In this document: positions 25,316 to 36,084 of the stretch, piece by piece | Layout of the letters: each line of letters starts with the position of its first letter | How positions within the stretch are numbered: the stretch's first letter is position 1 | Source: Toxonevra muliebris | Taxonomy: Eukaryota > Arthropoda > Insecta > Diptera > Pallopteridae | DNA length: 64,000 bases | NCBI GenBank assembly: GCA_963691655.1 | Contig: OY829329.1 | Location: forward strand, 15,080,708 to 15,144,707 | Direction: 5' to 3' | Position numbers and translations under genes: made by a program | The notes under the pieces: generated by a model | What the model was told of the DNA's origin: nothing | The model's database searches: none | What the model saw: only the letters and a program-made list of their open reading frames with translations

Positions 25316-26397
25316 CAAGGCCGTATTTAGGGGGGAGGTTTTGGGGGTTCTGACCTCCCCCCCCCCCCGAAATGTGGAAACTTTATTCTAATTTTTGAGA
25401 TTGATTGCCATTGGATGGAAAAAAGTCAAAATAAAATCTATTTAACGATATTTTTTACTTCCATCGGTTTTTTTTTCTAAAAAGTCAAATAAAAAAAATA
25501 AATTTGAAATCTTAGTTACACTATGCGATCAAATCCGATTTGTTTTCTTCGACATGACGTTTGACTACTGATTCAAAAAGAGAAGGTGATACTCAGCACT
25601 CCTGCATTCATAGTTTTTCTAGGTCAGTATCTGTTTTTGATTTAAAGTTTCGTCCTGAATCAGTTTGAAATGTTTAAAAATTAATTAATATAGAAAAAAT
25701 TATCGGATCCTTGTAAAATTAGACTTGCTTGAACCCCATTTTTTTTCCTAAAACGTGACGTGATGGGAAGTTTTTGACCTCAGATTCGTGTTCAACGTGA
25801 AAATTCTTTCGCAAAAACTACATCTTATTAGAAAAACCCATGCAGTTTTAGGAGACAATTTTAAAATGGAATTAGTTTGTAACCCATTATTGCTCAGAGC
25901 ATCATGACTAGAAAGATCTCTTTCAATGCTGTGACTTCACGAATTTAGGGAATATAAGCCAACCTCATCCGGGTTCTTTATCATTGATAATGGCTCAAAT
26001 TCCCCATGATGATCATTTGAAAAAAATGAGCCTCTACTATTTTTGGTAATTTTTTTGAGGTTGGATACATCATCAGTAGTGGGAAGTCAATGAGTTAATG
26101 AAATTATGTTCCTCACGATAAAAAAAAATGCATTAGAAAGCACATTGAATAACATTTATTTAAAAAAATTTAATTATTCTGTGAATTTTTTGTCACTTTT
26201 GGCCATTTTTTTGAGGTTAAGATTAAAAAATATCGGAAAATTTTTCCTAAAATTTTAATTTTAAAGGGTCTATCAAAAGTATCACCGATTTAATTTATTG
26301 TATTTAAAAATCGGTTTGATAAAAATTATTTATGAATATTTTCTTCGAATGAAAACCGCCCCCCCCCCCCCGAAAAAAATTTCTGGCTACGGCCCTG
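25316..26397 (+). mobile_element. hAT-like element, copy 1 of inverted pair
   Basis: Starts CAAGGCCGTATTTAGGGGGG and ends with the inverse of CAGGGCCGTAGCCAG. The octamer ATATATAT lies on both sides (25308-25315 and 26398-26405), although the flank is AT-repetitive. The 1082-bp interior has C/G runs next to each terminus and no transposase frame. A near-complete copy in the opposite orientation lies at 42823-43893. The CARGGCCGTA terminus and 8-bp duplication fit hAT. Confidence 0.88.
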
Positions 26398-26405
26398 ATA
26401 TATAT

Positions 26406-27318
26406 ATCTTTTTTTTGGCACCTTATGAGATTAACTCATGCACAACTCATTCAAATAAAACTAACTTAACTATTGTGCCTCACCTTTTTGTTAAGTCCTT
26501 CTTAAACTTAACTCATTCGCTTAAATTTTTCTAAACATATTTCGTAAAAATACATATATATCAACAATATTTAATATAAATATTTACATATGTATTTACA
26601 TAGTTTCAAAAAAGTTGAAGTTTCAACTACTTTAAAAGTTTTATGAAAACTGTTTGCAAAAACTAAAAAATTTTTTTTTTTTTTCATTTTTTATCTTTAT
26701 TTATTATGTGTGTATATGTGTGTGTGTATATAAGTAGTACATAAATTCAAACTGTGTAGAAAACTTTGCCACAAATCAACTCATTTCCGACACTTTTACT
26801 CTAAAAGTCAAACAGAATTTTATAGCTCATACATAGTATATGAAGAGTGAATGCAATTTGCTTAAAAAAAAAAATAAAAAACTATAAAACAAAATGTGAA
26901 ATATTTCATATTGCAATTCTGTGACATTTTTCTGACAAGGAAAAATGGCACAAACTAATGCGTTAACAGTAAAACTTAACAACTTATCAACATATAAAAA
27001 AACAGCAACAACAACAGAAACAACTGATTGACCACTTTTCTTTATTTAATAGTACATACACGTGCATATTCTCGTTGTCGAACTTTTTTATGTGATTTTA
27101 TATTGTTACGCATGTATGCGCATGCATTTGTGTGAGACAGAGGTTCACAAACAGCGCAGACACCTTAATTCAATGGGATCTCTTGGCCATTGAAAAGTTT
27201 TACTAATTCAGATTTTAGATATACATACAAACACATAAAACTTTTTCAATGCTTAATTTTCGCAAGACACTTTTTGGCAGTGGATTTTTCAACCATATCT
27301 AGATATCGAAAGATATAC
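26406..27318. other. AT-rich spacer
   Basis: Poly-T near 26667-26684, TG near 26708-26730, otherwise unremarkable AT-rich DNA. No gene was recognised. Confidence 0.45.
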
Positions 27319-27322
27319 TTAA

Positions 27323-27467
27323 CTCGTTAAGTGCCATGTGAGACCAGCGTGGTAGCTTGAAGGAGCTATAAGGCCACGTGATACCACCCTGATCTCACAA
27401 TTCAAATAAAAGAAATATGATTACCAGTGGGGTTACTTTTTTCTACTGACTAGTGGCAGTCAACGTG
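27323..27467. mobile_element. 145-bp TTAA-flanked mini-element (piggyBac-like)
   Basis: TTAA at 27319-27322 and at 27468-27471. The left end is CTCGTTAAGTGCCA and the right end, read inward, is CACGTTGACTGCCA, with 11 of 14 positions matching. The TTAA target and the GTTRASTGCCA-type terminus are characteristic of piggyBac-like non-autonomous elements. There is no coding capacity. Confidence 0.7.
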
Positions 27468-27474
27468 TTAAACA

Positions 27475-28150
27475 TTGACTATCTGGGTTCTCTTGATGAA
27501 ATATGCTGATATACTTGCAACTCTATATCTTGAATGTACTGACTTTAAAGCACAAGAATGGGTTTAGACTAAGACCTTGATTTTCTGAATTTCCTAGGCG
27601 AAACATGACCATGTATAAAGTTCGTCTACAGACTCAAACCGTGCTGTTTTGAGTTGTTCTGATGAAAATTCTGGTATTTAAAAATTTGTTAGGCTTGCAC
27701 AGGTCCTCAAAGGAAAATTATGGAATCAAAGCTTAATTCTCTGCGAAATCCATAAAATGGCAATGTACTTGTAGCTATTTATGTATCGGGAAAGGACTGG
27801 CTGGGGCCCTCAACATATAGAAATGGACTTTGACCTTGATTGCTTATATTAGCCAGGCAAAAAAATGGCTTTGTACTAGGAGCTATGTATTTCGAAGGGT
27901 ATGATTCCGGTCCTCAAACCATGAAAATGGTCTTCAGGCCTTAATTGACCGGATGATTCAGGTGATTCCGGTCCTAAAACCATGAAAATGGGCTTCAGGC
28001 CTTAATTGACCGGGTGATTCATGAGGAAAATGAGTGACTCTCGAAAAACCAGAGTTACTGGTCCTTAAAATGATGAAAATCGACTCAGATCTTAGCTTGG
28101 GAGTTGCTCAGGTTTAAAATTACAGCGCAATTGCGGCAATGTATCTTGAA
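27475..28150. repeat. Degenerate satellite of about 100-bp units
   Basis: Recurring order: CCTCAAA..ATGAAAATGG, then CAGACCTTGATT or similar, then CTGG, then GATGAAATATG, then ATGTACTTG. An almost exact 61-bp duplication is seen at 27902 and 27963 (GATTCCGGTCCT). Related units occur at about 22825, 25020-25300, 31080-31220 and 32560-33190, so this is one old array cut up by transposons. Confidence 0.65.
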
Positions 28151-29093
28151 TAGTGTCAGAAAAAGTAGATTAATTTAAAAAATAACATGCAAACATCAAA
28201 GTAAGTTAACTTAAATTGGTTAATAAGGTTTAAGAAGTGGAAATTTGTGGCATTTCATGGTGTTTGCATCACGCGAATATGCTGTTAATGATGCGGAACT
28301 AAATGACGTGTGATGTCAGGGTCGGAGCAGTGCTTGTAATCAAGGTCGGAACACCAACAATTTTATTGTAATGATGCTTTTTGACTCTGGAAATACATTT
28401 TTATTCACCCGTGAGTGTTTTTCGTGTCATTTTATCGTATCGTATCGTGTGTGTATAAAAAAAAAACCAAAATTTTTCAAAATTATTTTGATTTCCCGAA
28501 TTCAAGTGTAATTTCTTCTTTTCCTTTAATTTTCATGTTATTTTCAAACATATGCCTTCATTTGTTATTGATTTTCTATAGTGCTCTGACCCTGACTACA
28601 ATTTTTGTTTTTTGTAAATGTCCATAACTCCTGAACTATTAATCCAATTATATTTTAATGTTCAGAAAAACTGCAATTTGTGATTTCAAAGATTTGTAAA
28701 CAGTAATAAAAATTCGGCATTCAACGGAAGTTATGAAAAAGTCAAAACATGCTCCAACCATGACGACACTCCCCTAAATTTTTGTACGCAATATTATTGG
28801 TATTTTATAAGATTAAATGAAACCATATGATTTTGCTTTATTTTTTTTTTTTAATGAAATATTATTTTTTTTATTCTTAAAAAAATATGTACGAAGCAAA
28901 TTTTTTTTTTATTTTTTGTTTATTTACATTGCGTTAATTTGCAACCTTGCAATTGCAAAACTCTTTTATTATGTTAAGTTGGTATCGTTTTTGCCATTAG
29001 ATGCGTTTTTTTCGCCACTTGCTTTTAGTTATGTTATGTTAGCAGCGATAATTGTATGGGGAAGAAATAATTATAGTTTTTATGTACATTCTG
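28151..29093. other. Insert with GTCAGGGTCGG / GACGACACTCCCC termini
   Basis: Near 28315 the sequence reads GTCAGGGTCGGAGCAGTGC. Near 28752, read on the minus strand, it reads AGGGGAGTGTCGTCATGGTTGGAGCA, a possible diverged inverted pair about 460 bp apart. A second AGGGGAGTGTCGT terminus lies near 31047 on the minus strand. This suggests small TIR elements, but boundaries and target duplications could not be fixed. Confidence 0.3.
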
Positions 29094-29187
29094 TCAAATA
29101 AGTAAATTAAATTCTCATTTTAAATTTTGCCTCTGAGAATATTTCAAAAAAAAATTTTTCCCAGGTTGGCACAACTGTCAACCACTA

Positions 29188-29889
29188 TTCTGTGAATTTT
29201 TATTGCTATGTGTCATTTAGTTTGGTTACGGCGTCATTAAGAACAAGTCAACCTTTTGTGTGCGTTGCGATTTTTACTATGGATAAAAATATCGAACAAA
29301 GAGTTTGTGTGAAATTTTGTGTTTCAAACGAAATTTCTTGTGCCAAAACGTTGGAAATGTTGAAAAAAACATTTGGTTATTCAACCATGTCGAAAACTCA
29401 AGTTTACGATTGGTATAAATCGTTCAAAGAGGGGCGAGAAGAAGTGAACGATTTGCCACGTTCAGGACGGCCTTCGACCTCTTCAACTGAAGAAAACGTC
29501 GACAAAATAAAGGAAATGGTGCTCGAAAATCGTCATTATAGTTTGCGAGAGATAGCTCGTCATATTTTTTTGGTTGATGTTTTGGGTATGCGGAAAGTCT
29601 CAGCGCGATTGGTGCCAAAAGATCTGAATTTTCTTCAAAAAGTGAATCGCAGTAAGGTGGCTGAAGACATGCTTGAACGCGAAAATTCCGATCCAACGTT
29701 CATCGAACGCATCATAACTGGTGACGAGACATGGGTTTTCGAGTACGACATGCAAACAAGTCAACAATCATCGGAATGGCGCGCCAAAAATGAGCCGAAA
29801 CCGAAATCGCAACGCACACAAAAGGTTGACTTGTTCTTAATGACGCCGTAACCAAACTAAATGACACATAGCAATAAAAATTCACAGAT
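29188..29889 (+). mobile_element. Foldback mariner element with 86-bp TIRs
   Basis: TA dinucleotides flank the element (29186-29187 and 29890-29891). The left 86 bp (29188-29273) and right 86 bp (29804-29889) are inverted copies differing only at the first base. Mariner TIRs are normally near 30 bp, so the right end looks like a copy of the left end that replaced the 3' part of the gene. Total length is 702 bp against about 1.3 kb for a full mariner. Confidence 0.92.
29279..29851 (+). pseudogene. Truncated mariner transposase
   Basis: The start is the ATG giving MDKNIEQRVCVKFC, just inside the left TIR. The N-terminal DNA-binding region (about residues 1-115) carries the paired-like helix-turn-helix and the SGRPSTS segment typical of mariner. 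Next come a VSARLVPKDL stretch (family: WVPHEL-like) and GDETWVFEYD, which holds the first catalytic aspartate. About 30 residues seem to be missing after IARH. After EPKPKS the frame runs into the inverted copy of the left end and stops, so the second and third catalytic aspartates are absent. At 190 residues against about 345 it cannot be an active enzyme. A truncated DNA-binding product is conceivable but unproven. Confidence 0.92.
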
Positions 29890-30063
29890 TAAAATGAGAA
29901 TTTCCGGGTACTTATTTACTATATTATTTAACAAGTAGTTTAACTACATCAAATTCTATTGTTAACTGCCATAAGTGAAAGGAGAAGCATGACAGTTTGG
30001 CAAAAAAAAAACAAGAAAGGACAAGATTCGACTGGGATCCATTAAAATGTTTCACCTCTAGCT

Positions 30064-30114
30064 GCTGGTCGTTTTATTCGCATAAGTGAAACAAGCGGGC
30101 GAATAAAACGCAGC
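30064..30114. repeat. Perfect hairpin
   Basis: CGTTTTATTCGC (30070-30081) and GCGAATAAAACG (30099-30110) form a 12-bp perfect stem, extended with a gap by GCTG and CAGC. It lies in otherwise unannotated sequence between the mariner and DD37E elements. Confidence 0.6.
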
Positions 30115-31229
30115 TATTATTTGTCATTACAATTAACCTCCTTAAACATTTTCAAAACTACAGATGAAGAATTTATATTAATTTCTTGACTTAAATGTAA
30201 CTTAAATATCTTTGTGAGACAAAACAAAACATTCATATTCTTTAATGTCATGTTTATTCTTTTTTATAAGAAACATTTTTCCAAGTTGGAAATAACGCCA
30301 TTATAAACTTTGAGCCAAGTTATTGGCTTATGTTGAGTCTCAAAGTATATAATTTTTCTACGACATTTGTCAAAGGTGAACTTGATTCTACTCGACACGG
30401 GTTCACTAAAAGTTAATTTACCTGTTCAAATATAACTCAATTTGAAAAATTTTTATATTTTAAATAAACTAAATTGAATTATCTACAATTCTACGTACTT
30501 AAATTTTTAAAAAATTACCGCTATCTTCAAAACCCTAACGGGTGAATTTGAAAATTTGTAAAAAAAAAGTACCAAATTGCCACTTTAGCCGCTACGGGTG
30601 GCTTTCGGTTTAGTTGTATCAAAAAACTGGGTACGCCATTCGCCTTAGTGGCATTTTTTACATAGGCGTGGATATCTGAATATCTTTTATATGCAAGTTG
30701 AATGCTTTTTCCATACAAAATCCCAAACCTATTGTAAAACATCCTTTAAAATCACGGTTTTCGGAGTAGCGCATCCAGTTTTCGCAAATTCAAATTTTTT
30801 TTTTTCATTTTAATTGGTTTTTAGCACTCTATTTTCATATTCTGCTTTCACAATGAAGATCTGAAATACTTTAGCAAAATATGCCATCTAATACACACTT
30901 CACGCTCTGAACACGAAATGCCATGAAAAGTTTGCAGTCGTCATGATAAATAGTACTGTATATTAACTTAATGGACGCCAGTGAGATATAACGTAGAAAA
31001 CGACACTGCCCCAACCTTGACAGCGCCCCGATCATAACGACACTCCCCTACTTAGTTCTAATATGAACTCACGTTTTAATAGTATGGCGATATATGTTAC
31101 TCATTCTGAATTGACTGACTGAAGTCCTCAAAGTACGAAAAGAGACTCTGACCTTCGGATCGGCCAAATTCATGCCTTCAAAATATGTAGATTGTTTCCA
31201 ACTTCCATGGTCTGGATTCCAATGTAATA
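30115..31229. other. Unassigned insert plus satellite remnant
   Basis: From 30115 to about 31050 is unassigned sequence ending in the AGGGGAGTGTCGT terminus (minus strand, near 31047). From 31080 to 31229 it matches the 100-bp degenerate satellite (CCTCAAAGTACGAAAAGAGACTC). Confidence 0.35.
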
Positions 31230-32528
31230 AGGAGAGAAATCGAAAAAATCTTAACATATATAAAATTCAATAATTTTTAAACGGTTGATCTTAGAGTTTT
31301 AATTTTTTTTAATTTAATTGATAGTATTTTACAAATTACAGAAAAATATAACTTTTATAGTTTTAACTACTATTTATGAACTCGTGGACCTTTTTTGGTA
31401 AGCCTTCCATTAGAGATTTGATAGTTGTTTCAGACACCTTTTTGGAACAGTTTGCCCACCTCCTTTTAAAATCTTCAATATTTTGGGTCACATTTTTTGT
31501 GCTCTTTAAGTTTCTTTTCACAAGAGCCCAATATCTCTCCACTGGTCTTAGCTCCGGATAATTTGGAGGATTGGCCTCTCTTGGTACAAAAACTAAGTTA
31601 TTACTTTGGTACCACTCCAGAGCTTTCTTGCCGTAGTGACATGATGCCAAATCAGGCCAAAAATATATGGACACATTGTGCTCTCTTATGAAAGGAAGAA
31701 GTCTTTTTTTCAAACATTCTTTGATGTATATTTCGGTATTTATAGAGCCCACTGTAACAAATGACTTGCTTCTTTTGCCGCAACTGCATATAGCTTGTCA
31801 TACCAGGAATTTTTTTTGGAAATTTTGTCTGCTTTTTGGATTCTAAATTGTTTTTCGACATTTCCTCAAGCATCGGCAACATAAAAATTTTGACCCGGAA
31901 GCTGCGTAAAATCTGTCAGTACATACGTTTCGTCGTCCATTATACAACATGAATATTTTTGTAGGAAATTCGATTTAAATTTCCGAGCCCTACTTTTGGC
32001 GTCTAAATTTTTTGCAGCATTCCTGTCTGGAACTTTTTGGACTTTGTATGTTTTCAAACCTGCATTGGCTTTAGTTTTTCGCACCAAATAGTCAGAGCAC
32101 TGGGCTAACCGGGCAGCTTTTCTACCAGATGTGTTTGGAGATCTTTTCAATTTGGTTTCTATTTTCTTGGCTTTCCCAATATCATGTGGTCCTTGTTTTC
32201 TTCCCGAACCAGGTTTCCTATCGATGGTCAAATTCTCCTGAAACTGTTTAATAACTTAGGAAACAGTTTGACGGCAGACCTTCAATTCTTTGGCCAATTT
32301 TTTGTAGGACCAATTTGGATTTTTTTTGAAAATTTTTAATAATTTTAAGATGTACTTCTTTTTCTTCACTCATTTTGATCAAACTTACAATAAATCAACA
32401 TGTTTGTCATTAAAAATAGCAACTGACATATTTTTCAAAGATAACTAGATCAAAGAAAATTTTAAATTTTACACCCAAAATAAATTATTAGGTAAAACGA
32501 ATGTTAAGATTTTTTCAATCTCACTCCT
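31230..32528 (-). mobile_element. 1.3-kb DD37E-type Tc1/mariner element
   Basis: TA flanks both ends (31228-31229 and 32529-32530). The TIRs start AGGAGAGAAATCGAAAAAATC (left) and AGGAGTGAGATTGAAAAAATC (right, read inward), continuing with CTTAACAT in both. The 1299-bp length is standard for the superfamily. The enclosed gene is on the minus strand and is broken. Confidence 0.92.
31363..32373 (-). pseudogene. Tc1/mariner (DD37E) transposase, inactivated
   Basis: The start ATG is at 32371-32373 (MSEEK). The N-terminus gives a helix-turn-helix region with LAKELKVCRQTVS. The middle carries MDDETYV with the first catalytic aspartate. The C-terminus carries FWPDLASCHYGK with the second aspartate, and PELRPVERYWA with the glutamate. 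Between the second aspartate and the glutamate there are 37 residues, giving a DD37E signature as in the ITmD37E group. Breaks: a frameshift in an A-run near 32320, stops at 32256-32258, 31866-31868 and 31798-31800, and further frameshifting near 31820. It is clearly dead, with otherwise readable catalytic motifs. Confidence 0.9.
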
Positions 32529-32559
32529 TATGCAGTAGCACGAGTCACAAATTTGTTTC

Positions 32560-33200
32560 AGGGGTTATTTATGGTCCGCATATGGGCTCAGAACTCAAAC
32601 GGACCGACTTGGATATCCTGGTATAATATTTTTTGGTTTTTCTGACAGAAAATCACATTATACTTATAACGATATATGTACATCTGATTCAACTTCTCAA
32701 AGTTTGAATGTTAACTCAGATTTCCATATTTTTTAATGATTCAGTTCTTCAAAGTACGATGAAAGACCCAGACTTCAATTATCTGGATTTTGATGAAACA
32801 TGCCATTATACTAGTGCCTAGTGGAAGCAGGATATTAAACCCCGAATATGGGCTCAGACCTTGACCCTCTGGTCCTGACCCTGATGACAAATGTCTAGTT
32901 CATTCTAAAGAATAATCCAGAAAATACATTTTCAATTTGATATTTCGCAATTCGTAATTCGCGGAAAATACAAGCTGTTTCTTAACAGAACTTGTTCAAG
33001 GTCTCAAAGTAGGAATATAGATGCAGACCACCATCATATGGCCTAACGAAATATGCCGGTGAATTGAAGAAATTTTGCTTTGTTGAACTGGCTTTGGTCT
33101 GCAAAATACAAATATAAGTTCAAGCCGCGATCATATCTAACTGAATCAAAGTCCTTTAAGTGCAAGTAAGAACACAAACTTCGATCAACTGGGCTCCCTA
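32560..33200. repeat. Degenerate 100-bp satellite, right part
   Basis: Recurrences of CATATGGGCTCAGA, TTCTCAAAGT, CTTCAAAGTACGATGAAAGACCCAG and CTGGATTTTGATGAAACATGCC match the units at 27475-28150. The right edge meets a G-rich run at 33210-33250. Confidence 0.6.
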
Positions 33201-33204
33201 ATAG

Positions 33205-33252
33205 ACCCAAAGGCAAGGGGAAGGGAAAGGGGGCGGGGGGAGAGGGGTTGGG
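33205..33252 (+). other. G-rich run
   Basis: AAGGGGAAGGGAAAGGGGGCGGGGGGAGAGGGG-type sequence with at least four closely spaced G tracts, a potential G-quadruplex on the plus strand. Confidence 0.5.
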
Positions 33253-33417
33253 AATGGCTTAAGCGGAACACCTGTTTTTCAAAACATGGATCGCTTTTTC
33301 TAGAACAATGTATTCAATGTTTTTCTAAATTTTATATACATACAAAAGTTCAAAAAAATCCCATGGAAAACTGTTCACGGGATGGAAAAGTTTGAGAACC
33401 ACTTATCTGACTTTTAA

Positions 33418-33547
33418 CCCAGATATGCCCAAAGTCCTATCTGTAGTAAGGTTTAGAAATGTTTTATTTGGATTAATTGAGAATATATTCAATCACAATA
33501 TAAACTTTCTGAAGTGTATTGCACATAGGCCAATGGTCATATATGGG
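33418..33547. mobile_element. 130-bp TTAA-flanked mini-element
   Basis: TTAA at 33414-33417 and 33548-33551. The left end is CCCAGATATGCCCAAAG. The right end, read inward, is CCCATATATGACCATTG, with 13 of 17 positions matching. This is consistent with a piggyBac-like non-autonomous element. Confidence 0.6.
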
Positions 33548-33551
33548 TTAA

Positions 33552-35185
33552 ACATTGAAGAAATAGGATAAATAAGAGAACTGTGATGAAAATTAAATGC
33601 AGGAAAATGTGTAAAAAAAACCCAGCACTTGTCAAAACCGAAATTCCATTATAAGTATAAGCAGTCTAACTAAAATACAAAATAATGTCGACTTTATTGA
33701 TGGTATCGGGTTTTTTTTTTAAACATTTTTGAATAAGTTTTTTAACCAATTATCCATTGGACTTAGTAAGTACTATAGAAAAAGCCTATAGTACTCTTAA
33801 TCTAAAAATGGGATTATTGTCCAGACAAGTCAATATATCTATAAAGTCGACTTTATCTCGTTATTGCCAAAACTGAATACAAATATTTCTCTTTCAAAAA
33901 CAAAAACTTTCGTTAGACTTTAATGGCTAGATATTAACCTATCAGCAGCGATTAATCGCAGTATCCGCTTTCCTACAATTAATTGCCTCTTATTCAAAAA
34001 CCAAACAAACAATTGCCAATTTCGACTAACCATTTATAGTCAGTATGTCACATTTATTTTGTTTTTATTTTCAATATATATGCAGCTACTATTTACTACG
34101 ACTAACTACTTGCTTTTTTAATGCTACTAGCTTTCAAATAACATTTGAAAAGTTATTTGCATAATTTAAATACAAAACAACCTTAAAAATTGAAGACTAA
34201 ATTAATGGTGCCTTTGAAAAAGTACTAGTAGTAGTTGCGGTAGTAGAAAAGTTAAAAGCATGTCAATGCATGTGTGCATTTACAATTTATTCCTCCTTCC
34301 TTCCTTACTTCCTTCCTTTGTTTCTTAAAAACTTCATTTAAGTTTTATAACTCAACCCACAAGAAAAACTATTTGCTGTTGCTGGCAATCAAACGCACTT
34401 CAAAAAATAGCAACAAACAACAACACAAAAAAAATAAAATAGAAAACTTACAAATCCATGAGTGCCTACTACTATATACTCATACATACATATACAGTAC
34501 AACTACTATTTGTAGTAGTGGTATTCATACTTACTTACATACTGATGCATATGTTTTTACACGTATGTATATATGTATGTATTGCATATTGTAGGTGCTC
34601 GTAAATTGTATTCATTTACAGTAATCTACATAAAAATTAAATGAAATTTTACTTCTCACAAATTCGTAGACTCACTGAAAATTGTTAGGTTAAAATAGAC
34701 GAATCAAACGCAGAGAGAAAATATTCTATGTTAAGAATTCAATTGACCAATCACAGCCTTTGGATTTTATTGAGAGAGAGAGAAGAAAAATTGCAGTCAT
34801 TTATTTATTAGCCAAACCAGGGTTTTTCATTGAAAAATTATTAGTTTTATAGCACTTTGACGGAGTTTACATCTGCAAGAAAATTGTAGAAATTTTTTAT
34901 CAAATCGTCTTTGCTTTTGATGAAAAACCGGAAGTTTCTTCTTTTATTTTTTTTTTGCTTACATCATAAATTTATTCTCAAAAAGAATTTGTGAAAGCAA
35001 CTTGAAACAATTTTCTTGCTGATGTTAACTCCGTCTACTCTCTCCGAAAGAGAGTTTTTGAATACAGCTCCCCCTTCCACCCCCCCCCCCCCCGCCCCCT
35101 TTGGATTCTATATTTATCTGGTTCTATTTGTTGTAATTTCATCAATATAGATTTTTCTTACACAAGTAACTGGGCTTTCCTATCT
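33552..35185. other. AT-rich spacer with a C-run
   Basis: AT-rich. (CATA) motifs lie near 34480-34590, GAGAG near 34771-34780 and a C-run of about 15 near 35079-35095. No gene was recognised. Confidence 0.45.
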
Positions 35186-36084
35186 GATTCTAGTACTAGG
35201 AATGTCATTTAATCCTTTCTATCACAAACAAAAAAAATTGTAAAAAATGAAGTTAATCGATTTGCATTATTCATCATAACGATGATTCTAGTACTGGAAA
35301 TATCATTTAATGCTTTCTATCACAGAAAAAAAAAAAATGTAAAAAATTAAGTTAATCGATTTGCATTATTCATCATAACGATGATTCTAGTACTGGGAAT
35401 ATCATTTAATCCTTTCTATCACAAAAAAAAAAAAAATTTTAAAAAATGAAGTTAATCGATTTGCATTATTCATCATAACGATCATTCTAGTACTGGAAAT
35501 ATCATTTAATGCTTTCTATCACAGAAAAAAAAAATTGTAAAAAATGAAGTTAATCGATTTGCATTATTCATCATAACGATGATTCTAGTACTGGGAATAT
35601 CATTTAATCCTTTCTATCACAAGAAAAAAAAAAATTTTAAAAAATGAAGTTAATCGATTTGCATTATTCATCATAACGATCATTCTAATACTGGAAATAT
35701 CATTTAATGCTTTCTATCACAGAAAGAAAAAATTGTAAAAAATGAATTTAATCGATTTGCATTATTCATCATAACGATCATTCTAGTACTGGAAATATCA
35801 TTTAATGCTTTCTATCACAGAAAAAAAAAATGTTAAAAATGAAGTTAATCGATTTGCATTATTCATCATAACGATGATTCTAGTACTGGGAATATCATTT
35901 AATCCTTTCTACCAAAAAAAAAAAAAAAATTGTAAAAAATGAAGTTAATCAATTTGCATTATTCATCATAACGATCATTCTAGTACTGGATAAATGATAT
36001 TTATATGCTTTCTATCACAAAAAAAAAAAAAAAAAAATTGTAAAAAAATTAAGTTAATTGATTTGCATTATTCATCATAACGAC
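35186..36084. repeat. 100-bp satellite, nine monomers, two types
   Basis: Each monomer reads GATTCTAGTACTGG, ATATCATTTAAT, TTTCTATCAC, an A-run of 8-19, then AAGTTAATCGATTTGCATTATTCATCATAACGA. Type A has GGGAATATC with AATCC and an unmarked A-run. Type B has GGAAATATC with AATGC and ACAGAAA. The order is A B A B A B B A B, so the basic repeat is a dimer of about 200 bp with one displaced unit. The A-run length varies between copies. Confidence 0.95.

Larger units (their letters stand above)
29094..29919. repeat. Outer inverted repeat around the mariner
   Basis: AAATAAGTA...AATTCTCATTTTAA ends at 29123. Its inverse, starting TTAAAATGAGAATT at 29889, lies directly outside the mariner on the right. 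The two arms share 23 of about 28 positions, suggesting an older inverted-repeat element into which the mariner inserted near one arm. Confidence 0.35.

Noticed and set aside
30527..30742. 71-residue minus-strand ORF
   Set aside because: No domain and no sign of conservation in its surroundings.
35186..36084. CRISPR-like regular repeats
   Set aside because: The repeats are contiguous 100-bp satellite monomers without unique spacers, and the DNA is eukaryotic.
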